From the NCBI GenBank assembly GCA_900553685.1, contig USEI01000002.1:62001-126000 (forward strand): a stretch of DNA of 64,000 bases. The letters are read 5' to 3'. The notes below the pieces were generated by a model, which was not told the DNA's origin, did not search any database, and was given only the letters and a program-made list of their open reading frames with translations. The translations under genes and the position numbers were made by a program. This DNA comes from an uncultured Clostridium sp. (lineage in GTDB: Bacteria; Bacillota; Clostridia; TANB77; CAG-508). This document shows, in pieces, positions 1-8,938 of the stretch (the stretch's first letter is position 1; each line of letters begins with the position of its first letter).

Positions 1-49
1 TAGTGCTCTTGTTTTTTTATTTATTTTTAAATTATTTCTAATTTAATTA

Positions 50-496
50 TTATCTTACTAAAAACTTATTTCTAAATTTTTGCAACAACTTTTGAAACCA
101 GTTTTTCTTATTTATAACAGCTAACTGGTTTTGTTTTTTCTCCTCAATTTTTTCTCTAGCAATTTCATCTGTCATTATATTTTGAGGATATATTTTTTTC
201 TTTTCCTCTTCTATTTCAGCAATTTTATTTATTTCATAAACTCTAATTTTCTCTTTTTGTTTATCAGTTGCCCAATATCTTTTAAAAAAAATTGCTAAAA
301 TTAATTTCGCCTCTTGAGATACATTCTGATCTAAAAAATCCTTCTCTTGATTATATTTAAACTTGACATCTTTATCTTTATTACTCTCTAAAGCACAAAT
401 TAATTCCTTTGGAATTTTATAGTAGTCTTCAATTTTTATATAATTTAAAATTTCTAATACCTGTGTATATGCAATGTTCTTTTGTATTTTAATCAC
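50..496 (-). CDS. Hypothetical charged helical protein, 148 aa
   Basis: I do not recognise this protein. It is rich in Lys, Glu and Ile. Its second half (about residues 60-110) looks like one long charged helix, and the C-terminus is basic. It has no signal peptide or membrane segment, so it is probably cytoplasmic. It starts 3 bases after the stop of the 270-aa gene upstream, so the two form an operon. The start is uncertain: the only in-frame standard start is a GTG that overlaps the AGAGGTG ribosome site, so a rarer codon a few bases downstream may be used. Function unknown. Confidence 0.6.
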   Translation of the reverse strand: MIKIQKNIAYTQVLEILNYIKIEDYYKIPKELICALESNKDKDVKFKYNQEKDFLDQNVSQEAKLILAIFFKRYWATDKQKEKIRVYEINKIAEIEEEKKKIYPQNIMTDEIAREKIEEKKQNQLAVINKKNWFQKLLQKFRNKFLVR

Positions 497-499
497 CTC

Positions 500-1312
500 T
501 TATTGATTATCTTTTTTCTCTCTTATTTTATCCATTTCTTTTGCACTTTCTCTTTCTAGCTCTATACCTCTTACATCTCTGTCAAGAATGTTTTCCATCA
601 TTTGTACTGCTTCAACATCTTTTAATAATTCCATTGTACTTTCGCCTATACTTCTGCCTGTTAAATTACTTGTTTTTTGTGCTAAATATTGCTCACAAAA
701 CTCTCTTACGGGTATTGTTTCCATTGTATAATTTCCATATTTATATACATTTATTTCTTTTTCATGCTTCTTTGTATAACTTTTAACTACAGCTTGTATA
801 TTTGCAGTTGCTTTATCTGTATCTAAATTATCTTTTCCAGAATAAGTTATACTCTCTGCTGGCACTTTTGCCATCATATATTTAATAATATCAAATCTTG
901 AATATGACACTTCATTTGTATCTGTATTCTTCAATAAACATACACTTAAATCTTCTGGTAAAATTAATTCTTCTGCACTTCCACTCATAAAGTTTTTTTC
1001 ATTTTCAATATCTGTACCATCAAATAAGAAAAATACTCCTTCTCCTCCTAAATATTCTTCTAAACTTTCGCTTTTTTGAATCGCTACTTTTACCTCTTCT
1101 GGTATATTTTCTGATTTACCTGTTTTTACTTCATCATAACATTTTTGAAAATTTGCATATAAAGCTACTGCTCCTACCATACCTTCTGAAAATGATATTT
1201 TGTTTTTTTCTTTATTTGCAAAATGTTTACTATCATCATTTTGAGGAGTAAGTCCTGCGTTACTAATACTACGAACTCTATTTAGTGAGGCCATATAATA
1301 ATATTTTTTCAT
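500..1312 (-). CDS. Hypothetical protein, 270 aa, weakly ADP-ribosyltransferase-like N-terminus
   Basis: Not recognised with confidence. The N-terminus (YYYMASLNRVRSISNAGLTP, residues 4-23) has the general form seen at the start of ART-fold proteins of the DarT/KptA type, where an aromatic, a Ser and a Gly-Leu-x-Pro follow a short helix. This is inference from pattern only. Residues about 85-165 are mixed alpha/beta, and the last 60 residues are highly charged and helical. There is no signal peptide. An AAAGGA ribosome site precedes the ATG. It is the first gene of a two-gene operon with the 148-aa protein. A Ser/Glu-type catalytic set could not be assigned, so activity is unproven. Confidence 0.6.
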   Translation of the reverse strand: MKKYYYMASLNRVRSISNAGLTPQNDDSKHFANKEKNKISFSEGMVGAVALYANFQKCYDEVKTGKSENIPEEVKVAIQKSESLEEYLGGEGVFFLFDGTDIENEKNFMSGSAEELILPEDLSVCLLKNTDTNEVSYSRFDIIKYMMAKVPAESITYSGKDNLDTDKATANIQAVVKSYTKKHEKEINVYKYGNYTMETIPVREFCEQYLAQKTSNLTGRSIGESTMELLKDVEAVQMMENILDRDVRGIELERESAKEMDKIREKKDNQ

Positions 1313-1483
1313 TCTTTCTTTCCTTTGTAATATATTTATATAAAAATTGTATTCTTTAATTGCAAAAAAGTAAATAGTTTTTTTAAATAAATTTCAAATA
1401 ACTAAATAAAATTATAAGTCTCAATTCTAAAATCTATTTGGAAATTGTCTTACAATTCCATTTACAAAAAATTGCGACATTTT

Positions 1484-1594
1484 TTATATTTCTTGTTCTA
1501 CCATATCATAAGCAGCTCTAATATCTTCCACAAAATTCCTATTTAATCTAAATTTTACCTCATTACTAGTTAATTCTAAATGTTTATAAAACAT
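1484..1594 (-). CDS. Possible small ORF or gene remnant, 36 aa
   Basis: The gap between the 270-aa gene and the cohesin gene holds one short open frame with coding-like composition (MFYKHLELTSNEVKF...). It has no ribosome site before its ATG. It may be the tail of a decayed gene or chance. The rest of the gap (1313-1483) is A/T-rich and shows nothing I can name. Confidence 0.2.
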   Translation of the reverse strand: MFYKHLELTSNEVKFRLNRNFVEDIRAAYDMVEQEI

Positions 1595-1604
1595 TAATAC
1601 TTTA

Positions 1605-2915
1605 CTATTTATCTTTTTTATATTTCTTTTTAAGTATTATAAATATTATTATCCCAACTATAATTAATATCACTAAAATAATATAAGTTCCAATTTCAAT
1701 AGAATTTTTAATTTCTTCTATCTCATCATTATAAAAAATTTGTTCCTGATTAATCTCATTTGACACCTTTTCTATTTTATATGCCTCTTCTAACTTCTCT
1801 TGTAAATGACTTTGCTCTTCTTCATATTCTGCTTCTTCATTACTATTTCTTTTATATATCTCTATTAAAACTTTTTTACTAGTAAATCCATTTGGAGCTG
1901 TTACTAAAATTTGTATAATATTTTTTCCTTCTTTTAGATTATTTCCTCCGCTTATACTTACACTTGCTTTTTCATTCTCCGGAACTGCTAAAATTTTTAA
2001 ATTTTCTATATAATTAGATATTTCTGCTGTATAATTAGTAATATTATTATCAAATTCAGGATTTAAAAATACATTTTCAATTGCTAATGTTTGTAAATTT
2101 GTATTTGCACTCTCTAAATCAGCCGTTTTGGTGACTTTAATTTTATAAATTTTAGTTTGAGTATTATCTTCAGAAGTTACCTTTATTTCTATATTATTTA
2201 AGCCTTCTTTTAAATTATTATTTCCAGCAATTTCTACTGTAGCTTTAGAATTTTCTGCTTTGCAAACAATTTCTAAATCATTTACATCATTAGATATTGT
2301 AAGATTATATTCATATATACTTGGGTCAAAACTTGGAGTTAATCCCTCTTTACTAATTCTCATTAATTGCAAATTTGCATTATTTTTTATACTACTATTT
2401 CCTTGTTCCTCTTTTATTTCTTTTTGTAAAACACTTTCTTCATGAATAACTTCTTCTATATTTTCTTCATTCCCAACTTTTATTTCTTTTTTCTCAAAAG
2501 TAGTTTCTATCAACTCTCCTGAAGAGTCATAAAATTCTCCTTCTACTATAAAATTTATAACACCTTTTTCTTTTGCTTTAAATACATATTTTTCTAAATC
2601 TTTTTCTTTTACTTTTTTTCCTCCAGTTTCATCATACCAAACACTTATTAATTTTCCATCTTTTATGCTAGTACTATCTGAACTTGAAATTAAATTCACT
2701 TTATTTGTATCAAAATATATTTCAAAGTTATATGCAGCAACTTTATTATCAACTATTCCCACAATTAATTCTATATCTTCACCTATTTCAAAATTATCTT
2801 TATTAGTTCTAATATATATTTTTGCTTTTTCAGTTGCCATTTGTGGTATAAAATAACAACATACTAATATAAAAATAGTAATAAATAATATAACCTTTTT
2901 TCTTTTTACAAACAT
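1605..2915 (-). CDS. Membrane-anchored cohesin protein with two cadherin-like beta-sandwich domains
   Basis: A 436-aa surface protein. Residues about 7-24 are a signal or anchor helix. Residues 30-150 form a cohesin-type domain: the NKVAAYNFEIYFD strand, the VWYDETGG motif and FIVEGEFYD match the cohesins common in gut Clostridia. Two cadherin-like beta-sandwich domains (PF12733 type) follow at about 178-262 and 270-358. Both carry the LTPSFDPSIYEYNLTI or LNPEFDNNITNYTAEI start and the NNLKEG turn. A charged spacer leads to a C-terminal membrane helix (about 408-430) and a Lys-rich tail, with no LPXTG motif, so it is a two-end membrane anchor. The ribosome site is AAAGGATT. The next gene carries a dockerin, the expected cohesin partner. 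Confidence 0.8.
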   Translation of the reverse strand: MFVKRKKVILFITIFILVCCYFIPQMATEKAKIYIRTNKDNFEIGEDIELIVGIVDNKVAAYNFEIYFDTNKVNLISSSDSTSIKDGKLISVWYDETGGKKVKEKDLEKYVFKAKEKGVINFIVEGEFYDSSGELIETTFEKKEIKVGNEENIEEVIHEESVLQKEIKEEQGNSSIKNNANLQLMRISKEGLTPSFDPSIYEYNLTISNDVNDLEIVCKAENSKATVEIAGNNNLKEGLNNIEIKVTSEDNTQTKIYKIKVTKTADLESANTNLQTLAIENVFLNPEFDNNITNYTAEISNYIENLKILAVPENEKASVSISGGNNLKEGKNIIQILVTAPNGFTSKKVLIEIYKRNSNEEAEYEEEQSHLQEKLEEAYKIEKVSNEINQEQIFYNDEIEEIKNSIEIGTYIILVILIIVGIIIFIILKKKYKKDK

Positions 2916-2950
2916 TTTAAATCCTTTCTTAATTATTTAAACTTAATATT

Positions 2951-5215
2951 TTATTGATTAATAATTTGTAAACCTAATATATGCCTTTGTATAAGAAGTA
3001 AATCTACAGATGTTGGCTTTTTACCATTCTTATTAATATTACTTGCTTTTCTATATATATCTTCTATTTCTTCTATTTCTAAAATATGTCTTTGAATTAC
3101 TAATAGATCTACACTATTTATTTTTCCATCTCCATTTGCATCTCCATATAAAATTATTTTATATTCTCTTAAAATAGTATTATTTTCTTTTACTATTATT
3201 TTACTTCCTGTTCCTAAAAAATCTGTATCATTTAAAATTTCATCTTTATTATTTACAAATTCTAATTTTAAACCTGTTTTTATTTTTTCTTTTATATTTT
3301 TTACTGTATTATTCAGATAATCTATTCCGCTAATTTCCAAACTGTCAACTTTTAATGAACTATCAAAATGAATTTCTGAGTCCTCCATTTTCCTTACAAC
3401 ATTTACTATACATTTATCATAAATTTTATTATTTTCTTCTGATTTTATTATTATTTCTGTTTCTCCTATGCTTTTTGCCGTAATAGTTCCATTTGCATCA
3501 ACACTCGCTATGTCTTCATTATTGCTAGAAAAAATAATATTTTGATTATCAGCATCTTCGGGTAAAACATAGGCATTTATTTTAAAACTATCTCCTAATT
3601 GCATATTTATATCTTTCTGGTCTATAGATATTCCAGTAACTTTGTTAAATACTGTAATTTCTATTTGACTTTGAGCATTTCCATTTTTTGCTTTTACAGT
3701 AATTATAGCTTTTCCACTATTAAGTCCTGTAATATTTCCATTTTTGTCTACAGCGATAGTTTCAGGATTGCTAGAAATAAATTCTATTTCTTTTGAACTA
3801 GCCTCTTCTGGAAAAATCTTTACAGATAATTTTTTAGTTTCTCCTTTTTTAATTTGATTATTTTCTATACTAAGTTCTATTTTTTCTATTTCGACTTCTT
3901 GCATTTCTGTTAAATAAGTTTGATAAACATATCCTATAATTCCATTTTCTAATTTTACTCTATCCCATCTCTCTCCTTTTTGAGTTCCTTTTTCTATCCT
4001 TGTTAGTTTATCAGGATATGATATTGTTGTAATAACATCATAAGAAGTACCTGGTCCTGTTCTTACATTTACATTATTTGCATTACAATATAAATTTTTA
4101 TTATCTTCTATAAAATCATTTTTATCAATATCTGGATTTTCTGCTGGAATTTGTGGCATATTTTCATATACTGGAATTATAAAATACATTGAAGAGTCTA
4201 ATATTCCACTTTTTAAATAACCTTGATAAATTATTTTTGATTCACTATATGGTGCTAATACATTTGTCATATATTGATGCCAAAATAATGGCATTCCTCG
4301 ATCATCATTAACATCAAACTTTTGCAAGTAAATTGTGTTTTGTCCAACATTAATATAACTTGAACCTATAAAGATTGCTCCTCCTGTTATTGACTTTTCT
4401 TTGCTATTCCAAGGAATTAAATATTTTTTCTTAATTTCATCACTTGCACCATTTCCATCTTTTGCATATTGCAGTCCTTTTTTTATTGCTTCCATTTTAT
4501 CTGATGAACTCGTTGCTCCTATATTATAAAAATTATATAATCCTTTGTATCCATCAACTGTTCCACTTATTGAAGAGTGTGTCAAAAATGGTCCAACTTC
4601 TTGCTTAATACGAGATGCTAAATGATAAGGACTTACATTAGAAGTTTGCCCTGCCTTTAAAATTAAATCTCCATAAGTATTATTTGTAGAAATTGTATTT
4701 CCATTACTATCTAAATATGAAACTTTTGTATTATAAAATTCTGTCCCATATAATATTTTCTCTACTCCATTTAAACTAGTTACATCCTTATCATAAGATA
4801 ATCCTTCAAATTGAAAAATTCTAACTTCATTTAAAAAGTTCCTAGGATCCATACAATATTCTACTGCTTGTTTTGAAGAATCCACCCATCCTCCATCAAT
4901 TTCAACATCATATTGACCTGGTGTTTGATTCTTCCAACTATCTGAATAATTTTTAGGAACCAAGTTTTTTCCAAAAACATTTTCTTCCCTAATAACATAT
5001 TCCCAATCAAGATTTGTGTATAAAGCTGTAAATTTCCAATTCGGATGTTTTTTAGAAAGTTCATTTAAATATGGTTGATAACTATTAGGAAAATTAGAAA
5101 TTCCTTCCAATTTTGTTGAAGCTTTTACCTCTAATTTAATAATCATAATCAATAGAATTAATATTAAATTCATACTTATTATTATAATTTTATTTTTTCT
5201 TACTATATTTCTCAT
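2951..5215 (-). CDS. Dockerin-tailed cell-wall N-acetylglucosaminidase with SH3 and Ig-like domains
   Basis: A secreted, modular wall hydrolase of 754 aa. I chose the ATG at 5215 because AAGGA lies at good spacing there; an ATG 11 codons upstream has no ribosome site. After an N-terminal export helix, residues about 40-350 resemble the N-acetylglucosaminidase domain of LytB/autolysin-type enzymes (HPNWKF, ASRIKQEVGPF, GLYNFYNIGA). These enzymes cut the GlcNAc-MurNAc backbone of peptidoglycan. Then come a bacterial SH3 domain (about 375-435, NVRTGPGTSYDVI), two Big_2 Ig-like domains (about 440-605) and a C-terminal dockerin (DANGDGKINSVDLLVIQRHI, then a degenerate NINKNG repeat ending SVDLLLIQRHI). 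The dockerin implies docking onto the cohesins of the neighbouring surface proteins. Enzyme specificity is inferred. Confidence 0.85.
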   Translation of the reverse strand: MRNIVRKNKIIIISMNLILILLIMIIKLEVKASTKLEGISNFPNSYQPYLNELSKKHPNWKFTALYTNLDWEYVIREENVFGKNLVPKNYSDSWKNQTPGQYDVEIDGGWVDSSKQAVEYCMDPRNFLNEVRIFQFEGLSYDKDVTSLNGVEKILYGTEFYNTKVSYLDSNGNTISTNNTYGDLILKAGQTSNVSPYHLASRIKQEVGPFLTHSSISGTVDGYKGLYNFYNIGATSSSDKMEAIKKGLQYAKDGNGASDEIKKKYLIPWNSKEKSITGGAIFIGSSYINVGQNTIYLQKFDVNDDRGMPLFWHQYMTNVLAPYSESKIIYQGYLKSGILDSSMYFIIPVYENMPQIPAENPDIDKNDFIEDNKNLYCNANNVNVRTGPGTSYDVITTISYPDKLTRIEKGTQKGERWDRVKLENGIIGYVYQTYLTEMQEVEIEKIELSIENNQIKKGETKKLSVKIFPEEASSKEIEFISSNPETIAVDKNGNITGLNSGKAIITVKAKNGNAQSQIEITVFNKVTGISIDQKDINMQLGDSFKINAYVLPEDADNQNIIFSSNNEDIASVDANGTITAKSIGETEIIIKSEENNKIYDKCIVNVVRKMEDSEIHFDSSLKVDSLEISGIDYLNNTVKNIKEKIKTGLKLEFVNNKDEILNDTDFLGTGSKIIVKENNTILREYKIILYGDANGDGKINSVDLLVIQRHILEIEEIEDIYRKASNINKNGKKPTSVDLLLIQRHILGLQIINQ

Positions 5216-5283
5216 ACTAAAATCCTTTTGTTTTATAAAATTATTCATATCTTTATTTTTTAATCCTTATACATAAGTTTATT

Positions 5284-5934
5284 TTAAATTCTTTCTTTTG
5301 CCTTAACAATAATTCTTTTTTTAGAATCACTTGTACAAGTAATTAAAGTAATTTCTTTCATATTTGTATTTTGATTTAAACAACTCACATCTTCAGGTAA
5401 TACTTGAAAAATATCATATACTTCATATTCTACTCTTCCAATATTATTATCTATTAAAAAAAACGTATCACCTGTTTTTAACTTTTTTAAATTACGAAAC
5501 ATATTTTTATTTATAAAATTATGTCCAGCAATACATAAATTTCCAATTTCATTTGGTTTTTCTCCCCAAAATCTTGTAACAGATATATTTAAAGCCTCAT
5601 TTGAAAATTTACTAAGTACATAAGTTTCTAAATTGATAACAGAAATTTCTAACTTTGCAAGTACTTCATATCCTTTATAATTTTTTACTATATTTTCTTT
5701 TGGATATTCCTTTGTCTTTTCATCTTTATATAAAGTCTTTGACAATTTAGTAACATTTTTTAATCTTTCTTCACTTACTTTATTTTCAATATAACTATTT
5801 TTTACCATATAATCTTCTGATAATTTTTTTGTTTTATTTTCTTTAGGCTCTTTAATATTAATAAAAAATATTACTATTAATAAAATAATAAAAATAAACT
5901 TTATATTTGCTATCTTTTTCTTTTTCCTTCTCAT
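5284..5934 (-). CDS. Sortase (transpeptidase), class D/E-like
   Basis: A 216-aa membrane-anchored sortase. It has one N-terminal helix (about residues 12-27) after a Lys/Arg-rich start. The catalytic His lies in IAGHNF, the Cys in TLITCTS and the Arg in KKRIIV, which is the complete sortase triad. Sortases cut an LPXTG-type signal and join the protein to peptidoglycan. The likely substrate, a cohesin protein ending in LPKTG, is the gene immediately upstream in the operon. A longer frame begins at 5976, but the ATG at 5934 has a GGGAG ribosome site 6 bases before it, and the upstream codons lie inside an inverted repeat. Class assignment is tentative. Confidence 0.88.
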   Translation of the reverse strand: MRRKKKKIANIKFIFIILLIVIFFINIKEPKENKTKKLSEDYMVKNSYIENKVSEERLKNVTKLSKTLYKDEKTKEYPKENIVKNYKGYEVLAKLEISVINLETYVLSKFSNEALNISVTRFWGEKPNEIGNLCIAGHNFINKNMFRNLKKLKTGDTFFLIDNNIGRVEYEVYDIFQVLPEDVSCLNQNTNMKEITLITCTSDSKKRIIVKAKERI

Positions 5935-5945
5935 TTTTTCTCCCA

Positions 5946-5988
5946 AATACAACAAATGGACGAATGATTCGTCCACTATTGTTGTATT
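5946..5988. repeat. Long inverted repeat between the cohesin and sortase genes
   Basis: The outer arms AATACAACAA (5946-5955) and TTGTTGTATT (5979-5988) pair perfectly. The inner arms TGGACGAAT (5957-5965) and ATTCGTCCA (5967-5975) also pair perfectly, around a single base. In the mRNA this hairpin ends next to the sortase ribosome site (GGGAG, 5940-5944). There is no T-run, so it is not a standard terminator. It may set the relative expression of the cohesin and sortase genes. Confidence 0.75.
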
Positions 5989-5994
5989 AGCACC

Positions 5995-7080
5995 TTATTT
6001 TTTATCTATTTTTTCTTTACTTATTTTTCTAATATACATATAAATTATTATTACTGCTAACGCTACAAGTGAAATAAATTGCATATAAATATTATAACCT
6101 GTCTTAGGCAGTTGTGTAGGCATTGTTTCATTATTATTAGTTTCATTATTAATTTCATTATTTATTGATTCTTCAATTTCTCCTGGTACTGTTTGTTCTG
6201 GAGCTATTGGTTCTTCAGTAGGCGGTGTTACCTCAAGTCTTGGTATAACATTAAAATCAAATGTTTTTTCAGCAATTATACTATCTGAATTATCTCTATC
6301 TATTAATTTTAAGGTAATCTTATAATTACCTTCTTTGCTAAATAAACCTCTAACTTTTAAAACTTGTAAAACATCTTTTCCACCTATTTTATATCCTTGT
6401 GCGTCACCCCATCCACTTTCTATAATATCATGTTCTAGATTTACTCCATCTGTTCCTAATAATTTTACTGTTGCACCATTTGGTGAAATTGCTTCTCCTA
6501 TTAATCTTGCATGTTCATAATAATGTCCCATTGGAGAAGAATAAGAAAGTGTCATTTCATTTTCTTCTCCAACTATAATATCTCCAGAAGTTTCCAAATT
6601 TATTGTATAATCAACATATTCTGGTTCAACTGTCACATTTTTAACAATAGGACTTGTAATATCATCATAACTTTCTGAAGCATCTGCATTTGCTAAACCT
6701 TCTGCTGTAATAGTAAATTCTGTTGGATTAGAAGTTGTTATGCCATCTTTTGCTTTAAATTCAATAATCATATTATTTCTTGGATTTGTTCCTCCAGTAG
6801 AATCATAATATGTTACTCTTACTTTATCAGAAGTATCATTTGCTGTTCCTCCATCTACATTCACATATTCAAAAATATTATTATCATATGCAATATCAAA
6901 TGTATATGCTCCTAAAGCTTTTCCGAAATCAATTTCTAATTTTACATTCTCACCAGGTCTTACAGTACTTTTGTCAAGTTTTATATCTATTGCATCTAAA
7001 GCTGCTGCAAAGCTTTGAGAAGTAAAAATAATTGTAGCTAATATTATAAATATCGTAATTATATAAATTATTTTTTTCAT
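5995..7080 (-). CDS. Cohesin-domain surface protein with LPKTG sorting signal
   Basis: A 361-aa wall-anchored protein. A signal peptide covers about residues 1-26 (ending FAAA). Residues about 27-150 form a cohesin-like domain (KALGAYTFDIAYD, VTYYDSTGG, IIEFKAKDG), parallel to the one in the 436-aa protein. Residues 155-280 form a second beta-rich domain that I cannot name. A Pro/Glu/Asn-rich spacer follows. The C-terminus is a classic sorting signal: LPKTG at about residue 324, a membrane helix and a Lys-rich tail. The ATG at 7080 follows AGGAGG by 9 bases; a TTG one codon earlier is also possible. It is first in an operon with the sortase and is probably its substrate, giving a wall-bound docking site for the dockerin enzyme. 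Confidence 0.87.
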   Translation of the reverse strand: MKKIIYIITIFIILATIIFTSQSFAAALDAIDIKLDKSTVRPGENVKLEIDFGKALGAYTFDIAYDNNIFEYVNVDGGTANDTSDKVRVTYYDSTGGTNPRNNMIIEFKAKDGITTSNPTEFTITAEGLANADASESYDDITSPIVKNVTVEPEYVDYTINLETSGDIIVGEENEMTLSYSSPMGHYYEHARLIGEAISPNGATVKLLGTDGVNLEHDIIESGWGDAQGYKIGGKDVLQVLKVRGLFSKEGNYKITLKLIDRDNSDSIIAEKTFDFNVIPRLEVTPPTEEPIAPEQTVPGEIEESINNEINNETNNNETMPTQLPKTGYNIYMQFISLVALAVIIIYMYIRKISKEKIDKK

Positions 7081-7186
7081 CAAAAAAATCCTCCTTTTTT
7101 GTTTTATATTTCTATTATGTAGATTTTTTATAAAAAATAATTGTCATTACTTGTAAATTTTATAAAAAGCTTAAATTTCATGCATA

Positions 7187-7221
7187 AAAAAAGAAATAGA
7201 AAATTTTTCCATTTCTTTTTT
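7187..7221 (-). terminator. Rho-independent terminator after the Ppx/GppA-like gene
   Basis: AAAAAGAAAT pairs with ATTTCTTTTT around an A/T loop. On the minus strand the stem is followed by a T-run. It ends the transcript of the gene at 7327-8208. The surrounding 7084-7326 shows no gene. Confidence 0.65.
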
Positions 7222-7326
7222 ATTATTAATTTAACTTTCTCATTTTTTATTATTGTTAAAAATATAATATTTTATTTTTTCATTTTGTTTCTTATTGAAT
7301 CTATGAAAATTTTTTATTAATTATTT

Positions 7327-8208
7327 CTAATCTTTCCAATTTTTATTTTCTAATAATCCATATACCATAGTTATATCTGTTGGAATTATGTATTTTGCAC
7401 TTATCGCCTCTGCTACATTTAATACTATTGCACACATAGCTCTTGTAGCATCCCACCATTTCGGATCTTTAACTCTTTTTCTTATTGCGTCTAAAGATAT
7501 TGTTTCATAATATTTTTCTGTATCTTTTTTTCTTGTTTCAATATTCATCATAATAGGTTCTAATTCATCTTCAAATATAGTATTTTTCTCATAAGATATA
7601 CCTGATTCTAAAGCAAAAAATTTATGTCCTCCACCAGCTAAAATTAAATAATCAGCTTTTTCTTTCGGTAAATTTAATCTTTTTTTAACATAATTTTGCA
7701 CTTCTTCTAATTTACTTCTAGCAAAATCTTCTGATAAATCTGGAAATTCATTTAATACATCTATTCCACCAAATGATGAATTTATCATTTCCTTAATGCC
7801 ATTATCATATACTGCTATCTCTGTTGAGCCTCCACCACCAATAAAAACTGCTACTTTTTTATTTACATTTCTAACAGTTCCAAAAACTGTTAATTCATTT
7901 TCTTTTTCTTGTGAAATAATTTCAAATTTTATTTTAGTTAAATTATAAAAATTTTCTAAAAATTCCTTTTTTTGACTCTCTTCTAAAGTTCTAAAAATAC
8001 TTGTCCCACAAACGTATAAATCTTTATATTTTTCCTTATATTCTAAAACTTTATTAATTAATATTCTAACATCATCTTCTTTTAGTTTATTTTCTTTCTT
8101 AAAATTTCTTTTAAATTCTATAGTAACACTTTCTAAACGTTTGACTTCTTTTCCATCAAATAAATCAATTTTTGTATTTGTTGATCCTACTTCTATTATA
8201 ACTTTCAT
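7327..8208 (-). CDS. Ppx/GppA-family phosphatase-like protein
   Basis: A 293-aa cytoplasmic protein of the actin-like ATPase fold. The N-terminal EVGSTNTKIDLF is the phosphate-1 loop. IGGGGSTEIAVY (about residue 120) is the Gly-rich phosphate-2 loop typical of Ppx/GppA, and LILAGGGHKF near residue 190 is a third nucleotide-contact loop. It is shorter than full-length Ppx (about 300 or 500 aa) and covers only the two core domains. Family members split polyphosphate or pppGpp; which one applies here cannot be read from sequence. The ATG at 8208 was chosen because AAGGAG precedes it by 7 bases. Its start lies 16 bases after the stop of the DUF84 NTPase gene, with which it forms an operon. Confidence 0.72.
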   Translation of the reverse strand: MKVIIEVGSTNTKIDLFDGKEVKRLESVTIEFKRNFKKENKLKEDDVRILINKVLEYKEKYKDLYVCGTSIFRTLEESQKKEFLENFYNLTKIKFEIISQEKENELTVFGTVRNVNKKVAVFIGGGGSTEIAVYDNGIKEMINSSFGGIDVLNEFPDLSEDFARSKLEEVQNYVKKRLNLPKEKADYLILAGGGHKFFALESGISYEKNTIFEDELEPIMMNIETRKKDTEKYYETISLDAIRKRVKDPKWWDATRAMCAIVLNVAEAISAKYIIPTDITMVYGLLENKNWKD

Positions 8209-8224
8209 CTTTCTTCTCCTTAAA

Positions 8225-8755
8225 TTATTTCCATAATTCACCATTTATATGACCAATTAAAGCCATTACAAAAGCATTTTTAGTAAGTTCTATTCTTGAT
8301 ACTTCATCATGTGTTAAAAAATTAATTCCGCCTTTTCCGTTTCCTAATTTTTTTCCTTTAAAAATCTTATCCATAACTTTTCCAAGCTCAGTATCTATAA
8401 TTTCATCAATATATTTTTCAGGAATTTGAAAACCTTGACTTGAGCCAACAGTTTGAAATCCAGCATTATTTTCAATAACTGCTGCATTTATATCTATCCA
8501 ATCTCCCAAAAGGTTAGTTATTCCAGCTTCTGAAGCTATAAAATAATCTGCTTTTAAATTATTTTTCTTTGCATATTCTTTTAAATTTTTTACTCTATTT
8601 TTTGCACCTTTAAATATTTCTTCATTTACTGGTTGATCACCAACTTCTGAATCAGCAGCAATTCCTTCTATTTCAACATTTTCAAAATACTTTTCAAAAG
8701 CTTGTTTTGCACCCTCTATTTTTCCCGGATTTTTAGTAGCCATTAAAATCTTCAT
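8225..8755 (-). CDS. DUF84 inosine/xanthosine triphosphatase (YjjX-like)
   Basis: A 176-aa cytoplasmic house-cleaning NTPase. The start MKILMATKNPGKIEGAKQAF is the substrate-binding ATxNPxK motif of this family. Further matches are SEVGDQPVNEEIFKGAKNR (about 42-60), the SEAGI acidic metal site near residue 77 and the C-terminal ELTKNAFVMAL helix. The family removes ITP/XTP and related damaged nucleotides. A GGGAGG ribosome site supports the ATG at 8755 over an ATG seven codons earlier. It is the first gene of a two-gene operon with the Ppx/GppA-like protein. Confidence 0.85.
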   Translation of the reverse strand: MKILMATKNPGKIEGAKQAFEKYFENVEIEGIAADSEVGDQPVNEEIFKGAKNRVKNLKEYAKKNNLKADYFIASEAGITNLLGDWIDINAAVIENNAGFQTVGSSQGFQIPEKYIDEIIDTELGKVMDKIFKGKKLGNGKGGINFLTHDEVSRIELTKNAFVMALIGHINGELWK

Positions 8756-8938
8756 ATATTCCTCCCTATTAATCATACTAATATATATAATTATTTTCGA
8801 TTTTATTAGTTATTATCTTTTAGTAGCTTAGCTATATTATAATTTAATTAATTGTTAGTATATTTTTATTAACTAATTATAGTATAATTTATTATTAATA
8901 AATTTTATATTCTAATTTTTGCTATTAATTATTCTGCC

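Noticed and set aside
541..786. Plus-strand open frames opposite known genes, such as this one
   Set aside because: They are rich in Leu, Phe and Ser from reading Lys/Glu/Asn codons backwards, with no ribosome sites.
5935..5976. An upstream ATG for the sortase (MDESFVHLL...)
   Set aside because: It lies inside the inverted repeat and has no ribosome site; the ATG at 5934 has GGGAG.
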